From: SIG622 sp045596605
GTDB lineage: Bacteria; Bacillota; Clostridia; Oscillospirales; CAG-382
NCBI GenBank assembly: GCA_045596605.1
Contig: JAZOCR010000061.1
Coordinates: 1-10,231 of the forward strand
Reading direction: 5' to 3'
Length of the DNA stretch: 10,231 bases
The notes beneath the pieces were generated by a model that saw only the letters and a program-made list of their open reading frames with translations, did no database searches and was not told the DNA's origin. Position numbers and translations under genes: made by a program. The first letter of the stretch is position 1; each line of letters starts with the position of its first letter. Shown one piece after another: positions 1 to 5,898 of the stretch.

Positions 1-1241
1 GAATATGCGAGCACGATTTCTGCCTTATCGGAAATCCGGAGTTTGTAAAAATACGTGATTTTGTCGTCCGTTTCTGCGAGAAAAACAAAATTTCCGCATA
101 CAGCGAGGAAAACGGCAAGGGAATACTCAGACACATCTATATAAGAAGCGCAGAAGATAACAGCTTTGTTCTTACGCTCATTCTTTCGTGTGACTCATTT
201 GTGAGTGATGAAATTGAATTTAAATTTGTAAGTGAGCTTCTGTTAGAGTTCCCGAACTGTGTTTCTGTTCTAATAAATAAAAATTCCGACGCAACTAATG
301 CCATTCTCGGCAAAAAGTGGCGCAAAATTTACGGTGACGGCTATCTACACGACACACTTCTCGGAAAGAAATTCAGAATTGCGCCTGCATCCTTTTATCA
401 GGTTAACAGAAAACAAGCGGAGCTTTTATACACCAAGGCTTCTGAGTTTGCGTGTGTAAAAGAGGGGGAAACAATTCTTGACCTGTACTGCGGCACGGGA
501 ACTATCGGAATTTGTCTTGCAAAGCCCGGATGCAAGCTCTATGGAGTAGAAATTTCTCCCGAGGCTGTAATTGATGCAAAGCATAATGCTAAAATAAACG
601 GTGTAGACGGTGAGTTCATCTGTCTTGATGCAGGGGAGGCACTTAACTCTGAAAGAATAAAGAACCTAAGACCTGATGTAATTATTCTTGACCCGCCGAG
701 AAAGGGCTGTGGAAGTGAAGCGGTGGAGCGCATAGCGAGCTTTGGTGCCGAGAGAATAGTGTATATTTCCTGCGACCCTGCAACACTTGCCCGTGATCTC
801 AAACAGTTTTCAGAGCTTGGATATAGTGCTGTGAAAGCTGTTGGCGTAGATATGTTTGCAAGGACGGGGCATTGTGAAGTAGTTGTCCTTTTAAGTCGGC
901 AAATCAACGTGCATAATATGAAACTAAATTCTTCTATGTTTGAAATGATAAAGAGTGGATATAAAACAATCGAGCTTCGTTTGTTTGATGAAAAGCGTCA
1001 ACAATTTAAAACAGGTGATAAGATAGTTTTTACTAATATTGATAACGAGGAAACACTTAACACAACCATTGTAAAATTGCATAGGTTTGATTCATTTAAA
1101 GAATTGTATAAATCTTTGCCTTTATTACAATGTGGATACACAACTGAAAATGTTGACAATGCAAAGCCATCTGATATGGAACAGTATTATTCTGTTGAAG
1201 AACAGAATAAATACGGTGTTGTTGGTATTGAACTTTGCTGA
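1..1241 (+). CDS. 23S rRNA (uracil-5-)-methyltransferase, RlmD/TrmA family, fused to C-terminal ASCH domain (5' partial)
   Basis: This enzyme transfers a methyl group from S-adenosylmethionine to C5 of a uridine in RNA; the family includes RlmD/RlmCD (23S rRNA) and TrmA (tRNA). The gene begins upstream of the window and the first complete codon is at 3. The family motifs appear in order: FYQVN at about 393-407, SAM-binding DLYCGTGTIG at 480-509, DPPRKG at 690-707, the nucleophile motif SCDPATLARD with its Cys codon at 771, and HCE with the catalytic Glu codon at 876. The methyltransferase normally ends just after the VVLLS segment, near 900. Here the frame continues without a stop into about 110 residues that match an ASCH domain (MKLN, MIKSG, TIELRL, GDKIVF, YYSVEEQNKYGV, GIEL). 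An internal ATG at 201 is not the start, because the frame is open and family-like upstream. The exact RNA target cannot be told from this fragment. Confidence 0.9.
   Translation, partial: ICEHDFCLIGNPEFVKIRDFVVRFCEKNKISAYSEENGKGILRHIYIRSAEDNSFVLTLILSCDSFVSDEIEFKFVSELLLEFPNCVSVLINKNSDATNAILGKKWRKIYGDGYLHDTLLGKKFRIAPASFYQVNRKQAELLYTKASEFACVKEGETILDLYCGTGTIGICLAKPGCKLYGVEISPEAVIDAKHNAKINGVDGEFICLDAGEALNSERIKNLRPDVIILDPPRKGCGSEAVERIASFGAERIVYISCDPATLARDLKQFSELGYSAVKAVGVDMFARTGHCEVVVLLSRQINVHNMKLNSSMFEMIKSGYKTIELRLFDEKRQQFKTGDKIVFTNIDNEETLNTTIVKLHRFDSFKELYKSLPLLQCGYTTENVDNAKPSDMEQYYSVEEQNKYGVVGIELC
909..1241 (+). other. ASCH (ASC-1 homology, PUA-like) domain region of the fused protein
   Basis: This stretch reads as a nearly complete stand-alone bacterial ASCH protein: VHNMKLN at its start, then SGYKTIELRL, DEKRQQFKTGDKI, a middle LHRFDSFKELY segment, and DMEQYYS followed by KYGVVGIEL. 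ASCH domains are PUA-like folds thought to bind RNA or nucleotides. It joins the methyltransferase within a few codons of that enzyme's usual end. A separate start is possible at GTG 909 or ATG 918, but I see no ribosome binding site before either, so an in-frame fusion is the simpler reading. The DNA is visibly more AT-rich here than in the methyltransferase part. Confidence 0.75.
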
Positions 1242-1301
1242 CTTAAAGAAATCACAGATGAAAGTATCGTTGAGCTTATATTAACTGCAACAAATAAGTG
1301 A
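1242..1301 (+). other. In-frame open stretch after the TGA, possible lost tail of the ASCH domain
   Basis: After the TGA at 1239-1241 the same frame stays open for 19 codons and ends at TGA 1299-1301. The encoded peptide, beginning LKEITDESIVELI, looks protein-like and follows smoothly on GIELC. This suggests that an ancestral ASCH protein was longer and was cut by a point mutation, for example CGA to TGA. TGA clearly acts as a stop elsewhere in this genome: the oxidoreductase alpha gene ends in TGA at 8958-8960. The stretch also carries the upstream part of the leader for the next gene. Chance cannot be excluded over only 19 codons. Confidence 0.35.
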
Positions 1302-1319
1302 AGTTTTTGAGGTGTTTTA

Positions 1320-1682
1320 ATGTTTGCTTTATTTAAAATGAAGAGAATGAAAATTGATGAGAACAGTGTGCGCATTATAAAAATTTCAAAAAACGCTTTG
1401 TTTGAATTCATTTATGAGAAGATGATAGATGATCAAGAGATATTACTTGATGTTGATCCGTCAGACGTAATGAACTCATTTGATATTAATTTTGAGCGTG
1501 GTGAACTTATATTCTGTGCCTATAAATCAGAGAATTCAGATGGTGGATTTTTTAAATTACCGGAAGAAATTGATTTGCAAAAGCTTATGCATAATATTCC
1601 TGATACGACTACCTCACTGTATCAAGAAAATAGGTATAAAGAGTATACTAAAGAAGAATTAGTTAATCTTTCAGTTAAATAG
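1320..1682 (+). CDS. Hypothetical protein, 120 aa, acidic and soluble
   Basis: I do not recognise this family with confidence. The ATG at 1320 is supported by a GAGGTG ribosome binding site at 1309-1314, five bases upstream. The protein has no signal peptide or membrane segment. A short basic N-terminus (KMKRMK) is followed by an acidic middle (IDDQEILLDVDPSDV) and a charged tail (YKEYTKEELVNL). The alternation of short hydrophobic stretches with loops suggests a small mixed alpha/beta domain. Its DNA is AT-rich like the ASCH part just upstream, which fits the two having arrived together. It could be a small regulatory or immunity-type protein, but nothing in the sequence proves that. Confidence 0.7.
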   Translation: MFALFKMKRMKIDENSVRIIKISKNALFEFIYEKMIDDQEILLDVDPSDVMNSFDINFERGELIFCAYKSENSDGGFFKLPEEIDLQKLMHNIPDTTTSLYQENRYKEYTKEELVNLSVK

Positions 1683-1725
1683 ACGAATTCATAATTATAT
1701 AATTTTTTATAGGAAAGGAAAGAAG

Positions 1726-2415
1726 ATGAAAAACAGCAAATATATAAAAATAGCTTGGATAGTTTTATCTGTCTTTGTTTTTTCAATAATAGTTTGTCTT
1801 ATTGACGCATTTATTCATCCGAATTATTTTGTGAAAATACCTATTAAAATAGTATTCTTTCTTGCGCTGCCACTATTGTTTTTCCTTGTTAACAAGAATG
1901 AATTTTCCGAATTTAAAAAGCTGTTTGTTTTCAGAAAAAGCGGTATACTAAAAGCGCTTCTTCTTGGTGTTGGTGTTTATGCGGTAATTGTCGGCGGATA
2001 TTTTTTGACAAGAGGATTTATTGATTTTTCTGGTGTTACATCAAGTCTTACTGAGGGAATGGGAATTACAGCTGACAATTTCATTTATGTATCCTTGTAC
2101 ATATCCCTTATGAACTCATTTCTTGAAGAATTCTTCTTCAGAGGATACGGTTTTATAACCCTTAAAAAACATTCCTCGAGAATTTTCGCATATCTTATAA
2201 GCTCAACTTTGTTTGCTGTTTACCATGTTGGCATGCTTATAGGTATGTTTAACGTGTGGGCACTCTTATTACTTCTTTTCGGACTGATTATAGGTGGCTG
2301 TATATTTAATTATCTTAATGAGCATAACGGCAATATATATCCTTCCTGGTTTGTGCATATGTTCGCGAATTTTGCTATAAATACTGTTGGATTCATTTTG
2401 TTTGGGGTAATATAA
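1726..2415 (+). CDS. CPBP family intramembrane glutamic endopeptidase (Abi/CAAX-protease-like)
   Basis: This 229-residue polytopic membrane protein carries the three CPBP (Abi) motifs: EEFFFR with Glu134, Glu135 and Arg139; FAVYH with His167; and HMFAN with His211 and Asn215. Family members are intramembrane proteases related to the CAAX prenyl protease Rce1. In bacteria they are linked to bacteriocin maturation, self-immunity or membrane protein processing, but most have no known substrate. Hydrophobic segments lie at about residues 8-29, 38-56, 75-95, 118-132, 152-172 and 176-196, with a final one at about 208-228. The start at 1726 follows an AGGAAAGGAAAG ribosome binding site. No bacteriocin precursor is evident nearby. 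The next gene begins 6 bases after the stop, so the two are probably co-transcribed. Confidence 0.88.
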   Translation: MKNSKYIKIAWIVLSVFVFSIIVCLIDAFIHPNYFVKIPIKIVFFLALPLLFFLVNKNEFSEFKKLFVFRKSGILKALLLGVGVYAVIVGGYFLTRGFIDFSGVTSSLTEGMGITADNFIYVSLYISLMNSFLEEFFFRGYGFITLKKHSSRIFAYLISSTLFAVYHVGMLIGMFNVWALLLLLFGLIIGGCIFNYLNEHNGNIYPSWFVHMFANFAINTVGFILFGVI

Positions 2416-2421
2416 CTTCTT

Positions 2422-3132
2422 ATGTTTGAAAAAATGGAGCATATCATATTTCTAACCGGCAACCAACTGAAAATCATCGCCCTTATTGCGATGACAATAG
2501 ACCATCTTGGCGTTCAGATTTTCACCGATAGTATTATTCTTCGTATTATCGGCAGGCTCGCTATGCCGATTTTCGCATATATGATTGCCGAGGGATGCAG
2601 GTATACACGAAACCGTAAGAAGTATCTCGGCACTGTTGCACTTATAGCACTTCTTTGTCAGCTTGTATATTTTTTCGCAATGGGCTCGCTGTATCAGTGC
2701 ATATTCGTCACTTTTTCTCTTTCTATTATCACGGTCTATGCGCTTGATAATCTTAAAAGGTACAGAAACCTTACAGGTGCTTTTGTATTTATTGTCACAG
2801 TTGCGTTTGCGTATTTTCTTACTGAATTATTGCCGAATTTACTCCCCGGTACAGACTTCAGAATAGACTACGGATTTTTCGGTGTCATGCTTCCTGTTTT
2901 GATATCAACTTTTGATAAAAAGTATCTGAAGCTACTTATGACATTTGTAGGCGTTTGTCTTATATCCGCTTTTTATGGCGGTATTCAGTGGTATTCGCTG
3001 TTTGCAGTGTTGCTTCTTGCGTTTTACAACGGCAAAAGGGGAGCGATGAACCTTAAATATCTGTTTTATGTGTATTATCCGCTTCATTTGTTTGTTTTGT
3101 ATTTAATAAAAATTATTGCACAAAAGCTGTAA
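2422..3132 (+). CDS. TraX family membrane protein
   Basis: This is a 236-residue integral membrane protein of the TraX family, named after the F-plasmid protein that N-acetylates pilin. Family features visible are the N-terminal block NQLKIIALIAMTIDH with Asp27 and His28, then RIIGRLAMPIFAYMIAEG and the basic loop RYTRNRKKYL. Further hydrophobic segments run to the C-terminus, ending with the typical YYPLHL...YLIKII region. Chromosomal Firmicute members are common and are not tied to conjugation; they are generally taken to be membrane acyltransferases of unknown substrate. Position 2422 was chosen over the ATG at 2434, which has no ribosome binding site. Even at 2422 the site is weak, a distant GGGGTAA, so translation may depend on coupling to the CPBP gene 6 bases upstream. 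Confidence 0.87.
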   Translation: MFEKMEHIIFLTGNQLKIIALIAMTIDHLGVQIFTDSIILRIIGRLAMPIFAYMIAEGCRYTRNRKKYLGTVALIALLCQLVYFFAMGSLYQCIFVTFSLSIITVYALDNLKRYRNLTGAFVFIVTVAFAYFLTELLPNLLPGTDFRIDYGFFGVMLPVLISTFDKKYLKLLMTFVGVCLISAFYGGIQWYSLFAVLLLAFYNGKRGAMNLKYLFYVYYPLHLFVLYLIKIIAQKL

Positions 3133-3160
3133 GTTGTAGATTTTTGTTAAATATATCAAA

Positions 3161-3177
3161 TTAAGTGCTACGCTTAA
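3161..3177 (+). other. Short inverted repeat after the TraX gene
   Basis: TTAAGTG and CGCTTAA (3161-3167 and 3171-3177) can pair over 7 bp, with one G-T wobble and a 3-base loop. No run of T follows, so it is not a convincing intrinsic terminator. It is the only dyad I see between the TraX stop and the next promoter. The rest of 3133-3238 is AT-rich sequence in which I see no gene. Confidence 0.3.
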
Positions 3178-3238
3178 GGTGTTTAATGTTTGAAATGCTA
3201 AAATTGCTGTTTTTTAAGTCAAAATGGCCTATTTCTTC

Positions 3239-3267
3239 TTGACAAATATTATAATATGTGATATAAT
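3239..3267 (+). promoter_or_regulatory. Strong sigma-A type promoter upstream of the small ORF and the met operon
   Basis: The -35 box TTGACA (3239-3244) and the -10 box TATAAT (3262-3267) both match consensus, with an ideal 17-base spacer. A TG at 3259-3260 gives an extended -10 element. Transcription should begin near 3274, about 25 bases before the ATG of the small ORF. Because no clear intrinsic terminator is seen before metY, this promoter probably also serves the downstream metY-metA-ilvE run. Confidence 0.85.
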
Positions 3268-3297
3268 TCTTATAAGTTTTTATTGGAGGTAGTTGCA

Positions 3298-3588
3298 ATG
3301 TTTACATTTGTTTCGACAAATTTCAATTGTGTTTCTAAAGATGCACGTAGCAATGCACCTTCAACTTCTTTTGCGCATAATTGTGCGCATTCTTCTAATA
3401 TTGCTGTAATTACAGGCATTGCTGTGGCAGTGTCTGTTTTTCTTTATGCAATTATTTCCATTATTACCGCCATTATGATGTGCGAGCTAAACGTGATAAT
3501 TATGTCTGCAATAATAATTTTTGCAATTAACATAATTATGATTAAAACAAAAAAATTCAATAATCGTGCAAAACTGTATGCAAAATAA
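3298..3588 (+). CDS. Small hydrophobic protein or leader ORF upstream of metY, 96 aa
   Basis: I do not recognise this family. The ATG at 3298 is chosen because a GGAGGT ribosome binding site lies at 3285-3290; a TTG at 3283 in the same frame overlaps that site and is not credible. Residues 1-34 are polar with three Cys or His clusters (NCVSK, AHNCAH). Residues 35-61 and 66-82 are strongly hydrophobic and Ile-rich, so the product could be a two-pass small membrane protein. Met residues at 60, 61, 69 and 81 crowd the last third. The final codons lie inside a stem arm (3566-3579) that can pair with the metY leader, so the ORF may act partly or wholly as a translated leader. A consensus promoter immediately upstream and good initiation signals argue that it is really translated. 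Confidence 0.65.
   Translation: MFTFVSTNFNCVSKDARSNAPSTSFAHNCAHSSNIAVITGIAVAVSVFLYAIISIITAIMMCELNVIIMSAIIIFAINIIMIKTKKFNNRAKLYAK
3372..3389 (+). other. GC-rich hairpin inside the small ORF
   Basis: TGCGCAT (3372-3378) and GTGCGCA (3383-3389) pair over 7 bp with one wobble and an AATT loop. This stands out in AT-rich surroundings. A perfect 12-base palindrome, CTGTAATTACAG, follows at 3404-3415. Both lie inside the coding region, so they may simply reflect codon content or may be part of a folded leader RNA. Confidence 0.4.
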
Positions 3589-3639
3589 AAAATCAGCATA
3601 AAAACGAAATGCGGTTTTGCACTATAGCGAAGCCGCATT
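3566..3639 (+). promoter_or_regulatory. Mutually exclusive stems in the metY leader (attenuator-like)
   Basis: Two competing pairings can be read directly. Stem A pairs 3566-3579 (GTGCAAAACTGTAT, inside the last codons of the small ORF) with 3609-3622 (ATGCGGTTTTGCAC): 14 bp including two G-T wobbles, around a 29-base A-rich loop. Stem B pairs 3608-3620 (AATGCGGTTTTGC) with 3627-3639 (GCGAAGCCGCATT): 13 bp including two wobbles, with a 6-base ACTATA loop. They share 3609-3620, so only one can form. The small ORF stops at 3586-3588, so a ribosome finishing it would cover the 5' arm of stem A and favour stem B. Stem B ends 13 bases before the metY ribosome binding site. It is followed by ATCTTATATA, not a real T-run, so whether it terminates transcription or affects initiation is unclear. 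Confidence 0.55.
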
Positions 3640-3665
3640 ATCTTATATACGAAAGGAAAACTTAT

Positions 3666-4946
3666 ATGAAAAACTGCAAAATTGAAACCACCTGCGTTCA
3701 GGGTGGATATACTCCCGGTAACGGCGAGCCCAGACAAGTACCGATTATTCAGAGTACTACTTTTAAGTACAATACAAGTGAAGATATGGCAAAGCTTTTT
3801 GACCTTGAAGCGAGTGGCTATTTTTATACCAGACTTCAAAACCCAACAAATGACAATGTAGCTGCTAAAATCTGCGCTCTTGAGGGCGGAAGTGCTGCAA
3901 TGCTTACTTCTTCCGGTCAGGCTGCATCATTTTTCAGCGTGTTTAATATCGCTTCCTGCGGTGATCACGTTATTGCTTCCTCATGCATTTATGGCGGTAC
4001 ATATAATCTCTTTGCAGTTACAATGAAGCGTATGGGAATTGAATTTACGTTCATTTCACCCGATTGCAGTGATGAGGAATTTGAAGCAGCGTTCAGACCT
4101 AACACAAAGGCTGTATTCGGTGAAACTATTGCAAACCCTGCACTTGTTGTTCTTGATATCGAAAGATTTGCTACTATGGCACATAAGCACGGAGTTCCGC
4201 TTATTATCGACAATACCTTTGCTACTCCCGTTAACTGCAGACCTATCGAGTGGGGCGCAGATATTGTTGTTCATTCAACCACAAAGTATATGGACGGACA
4301 CGGCTCCGGTGTAGGCGGCTGTATTGTTGATAGCGGCAAGTTTGACTGGACAAAGTATCCGGATAAGTTCCCCGGACTTTGTACTCCCGACGACAGCTAT
4401 CACGGCATTACTTATACAGAAAAGTTTGGTCTTGAGGGTGCTTATATAACAAAAGCTACTGCACAGCTAATGCGTGACCTTGGCTCTATTCAGTCACCTC
4501 AGAACGCATTTATTCTAAATCTTGGTCTTGAAAGTCTTCACGTGAGAATGAAGCGCCATTGCGAAAATGCTCTTGCTGTTGCAAAATTCTTGTCAGCACA
4601 CGATAAGGTTAAATCCGTTACTTACTGCGGTCTTGAAGGTGATAAATATTATGAGCTCGGTAAAAAATATCTGCCTAACGGCTCCTGCGGCGTTGTAAGC
4701 TTTGAAATCAAGGGAACACGCTTAGATGCTGAAAGGTTTATGAAAAAGCTCAGACTTGGTATTATTGCAACTCATGTTGCTGATGCTCACACCTGTGTTC
4801 TTCATCCTGCGAGTGCTACACACCGCCAGATGACAGATGAAGAGCTTCTTAGCTGCGGTATTACTCCTAATACGATAAGATTTTCTTGTGGTATTGAAAA
4901 CTCAGAGGATATTATAGCAGACCTCGCTCAGGCACTTGCTGACTAA
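3666..4946 (+). CDS. metY: O-acetylhomoserine sulfhydrylase (O-acetylhomoserine aminocarboxypropyltransferase)
   Basis: This cytoplasmic PLP enzyme makes homocysteine and acetate from O-acetylhomoserine and sulfide. It belongs to the Cys/Met-metabolism (cystathionine gamma-synthase) fold. Seen in the sequence: the N-terminal ETTCVQGGY block, YTRLQNPT at 53-60 with the phosphate-binding Tyr and Arg, SSGQAA at 82-87, IDNTFATP at 181-188 with the Asp that contacts the pyridine nitrogen, STTKY with PLP-binding Lys207, and ATHRQM near the C-terminus. The 426-residue length matches MetY and exceeds the shorter MetB/MetC type, which lack the insertion at about 220-260. ATG 3666 is chosen because AAAGGA lies nine bases before it; an in-frame ATG at 3609 sits inside a hairpin with no ribosome binding site. 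It is the first enzyme gene after a strong promoter and a structured leader, and metA follows 14 bases after its stop. Confidence 0.94.
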   Translation: MKNCKIETTCVQGGYTPGNGEPRQVPIIQSTTFKYNTSEDMAKLFDLEASGYFYTRLQNPTNDNVAAKICALEGGSAAMLTSSGQAASFFSVFNIASCGDHVIASSCIYGGTYNLFAVTMKRMGIEFTFISPDCSDEEFEAAFRPNTKAVFGETIANPALVVLDIERFATMAHKHGVPLIIDNTFATPVNCRPIEWGADIVVHSTTKYMDGHGSGVGGCIVDSGKFDWTKYPDKFPGLCTPDDSYHGITYTEKFGLEGAYITKATAQLMRDLGSIQSPQNAFILNLGLESLHVRMKRHCENALAVAKFLSAHDKVKSVTYCGLEGDKYYELGKKYLPNGSCGVVSFEIKGTRLDAERFMKKLRLGIIATHVADAHTCVLHPASATHRQMTDEELLSCGITPNTIRFSCGIENSEDIIADLAQALAD

Positions 4947-4960
4947 AAAGAGGTGAGCTG

Positions 4961-5893
4961 ATGCCGATAAAAATTCCAAACGAACTGCCTGCTGTTAAAA
5001 TACTTAATGACGAAAATATTTTCGTTATGACTGAAAAGCGGGCAATGACGCAGGACATAAGACCTCTGAAGTTATTACTTCTTAATCTTATGCCGTTGAA
5101 AATTGATACCGAAACACAGCTTACAAGGCTTCTTGGCAACTCACCGCTTCAGGTTGAGCTTGAGCTTATATGTACAAAATCACATAATTCCAGGAATACT
5201 TCCCAGGGACATCTTCAAGCGTTTTATAAGCATTTTGATGATGTAAAGGACAGAAAGTTTGACGGTATGATTATTACCGGAGCACCGGTTGAGCAAATGC
5301 CCTTTGAAGAAGTGGACTACTGGAGTGAGCTTTGCGAGATAATGGAGTGGACAAAGACTAATGTTCACAGCACATTCCATATATGCTGGGGGGCACAGGC
5401 GGCTTTGTATTACCACTACGGTATTAAGAAGTATCCGCTTGATAAAAAGCTATTTGGCGTATTCAAGCACAAGGTTGAAAGAAAATCTTCAATGCTTTTC
5501 AGAGGATTTGATGATGAATTTCTCGTTCCTCACTCAAGACATACTACAATTCATCGAGAAGACATTGAAAAAGTCCCGGAGCTTCGTATTCTTGCAGCTT
5601 CCGACATAGCAGGTGTTTACGCTGTTTCTACAGACGGCGGAAGACAGTTCTTTATCACCGGTCACTCAGAGTATGATGCCGGAACCTTGAAAAAAGAGTA
5701 TCTGCGTGACAAAAATGCAGGACTTCCGATTGAAATACCATATAATTATTTCCCGGAAGACGACGATACGAAAGAGCCAATGTGTACATGGCGTTCACAC
5801 GCAAATCTTATCTATTCAAACTGGCTCAATTACTACGTATATCAAACAACACCATATGATATAACACAGATAAATTATAACAAAGAGAGGTAA
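4961..5893 (+). CDS. metA: Homoserine O-acetyltransferase, MetA (HTS) family
   Basis: MetA activates homoserine by acylating its hydroxyl group, the first committed step of methionine synthesis. The 310-residue protein has the standard catalytic set at standard family positions: Cys142 in HICWGAQA, and His235 and Glu237 in ITGHSEYDAG. Position 111 is Glu in the segment ITGAPVEQMPF. In this family Glu111 has been tied to acetyl-CoA use and Gly111 to succinyl-CoA use, so I infer acetylation despite the common label of succinyltransferase. This agrees with metY 14 bases upstream, which consumes O-acetylhomoserine. An AGAGGTGA ribosome binding site precedes ATG 4961. The aminotransferase gene starts 5 bases after the stop, indicating co-transcription. 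Confidence 0.95.
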   Translation: MPIKIPNELPAVKILNDENIFVMTEKRAMTQDIRPLKLLLLNLMPLKIDTETQLTRLLGNSPLQVELELICTKSHNSRNTSQGHLQAFYKHFDDVKDRKFDGMIITGAPVEQMPFEEVDYWSELCEIMEWTKTNVHSTFHICWGAQAALYYHYGIKKYPLDKKLFGVFKHKVERKSSMLFRGFDDEFLVPHSRHTTIHREDIEKVPELRILAASDIAGVYAVSTDGGRQFFITGHSEYDAGTLKKEYLRDKNAGLPIEIPYNYFPEDDDTKEPMCTWRSHANLIYSNWLNYYVYQTTPYDITQINYNKER

Positions 5894-5898
5894 GAATA

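Noticed and set aside
1239..1241. TGA recoded as a sense codon
   Set aside because: The oxidoreductase alpha gene uses TGA as its stop in a normal overlap with the beta gene, and no selenocysteine element or alternative-code pattern is evident.
1675..1703. Promoter before the CPBP gene (TATAAT at 1698-1703)
   Set aside because: The -10 matches, but the hexamer 17 bases upstream (TTAAAT) is a poor -35 and the region is AT-rich enough to give such a match by chance.
2422..3132. TraX as evidence of a conjugative element
   Set aside because: No other transfer, relaxase, integrase or plasmid gene is present, and chromosomal TraX-family proteins are common in Firmicutes.
3608..3655. Standard intrinsic terminator before metY
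   Set aside because: The hairpin is strong but the sequence after it, ATCTTATATACG, is not a T-run. It is kept only as an attenuator-like element.
3609..3665. Upstream in-frame ATG for metY adding 19 residues
   Set aside because: It lies inside the leader hairpin with no ribosome binding site, while ATG 3666 has one and gives the family's normal N-terminus.
3268..3665. SAM-I (S-box) riboswitch or T-box in the met leader
   Set aside because: I looked for the conserved S-box core and for the T-box sequence (AGGGTGG followed by ACCGCG) and saw neither; most of the leader is an ORF.
3444..3839. Minus-strand open frame opposite the small ORF and metY start
   Set aside because: It spans the metY leader hairpins and the metY coding start, has no recognisable motif, and its hydrophobic character mirrors the antisense of the AT-rich small ORF.
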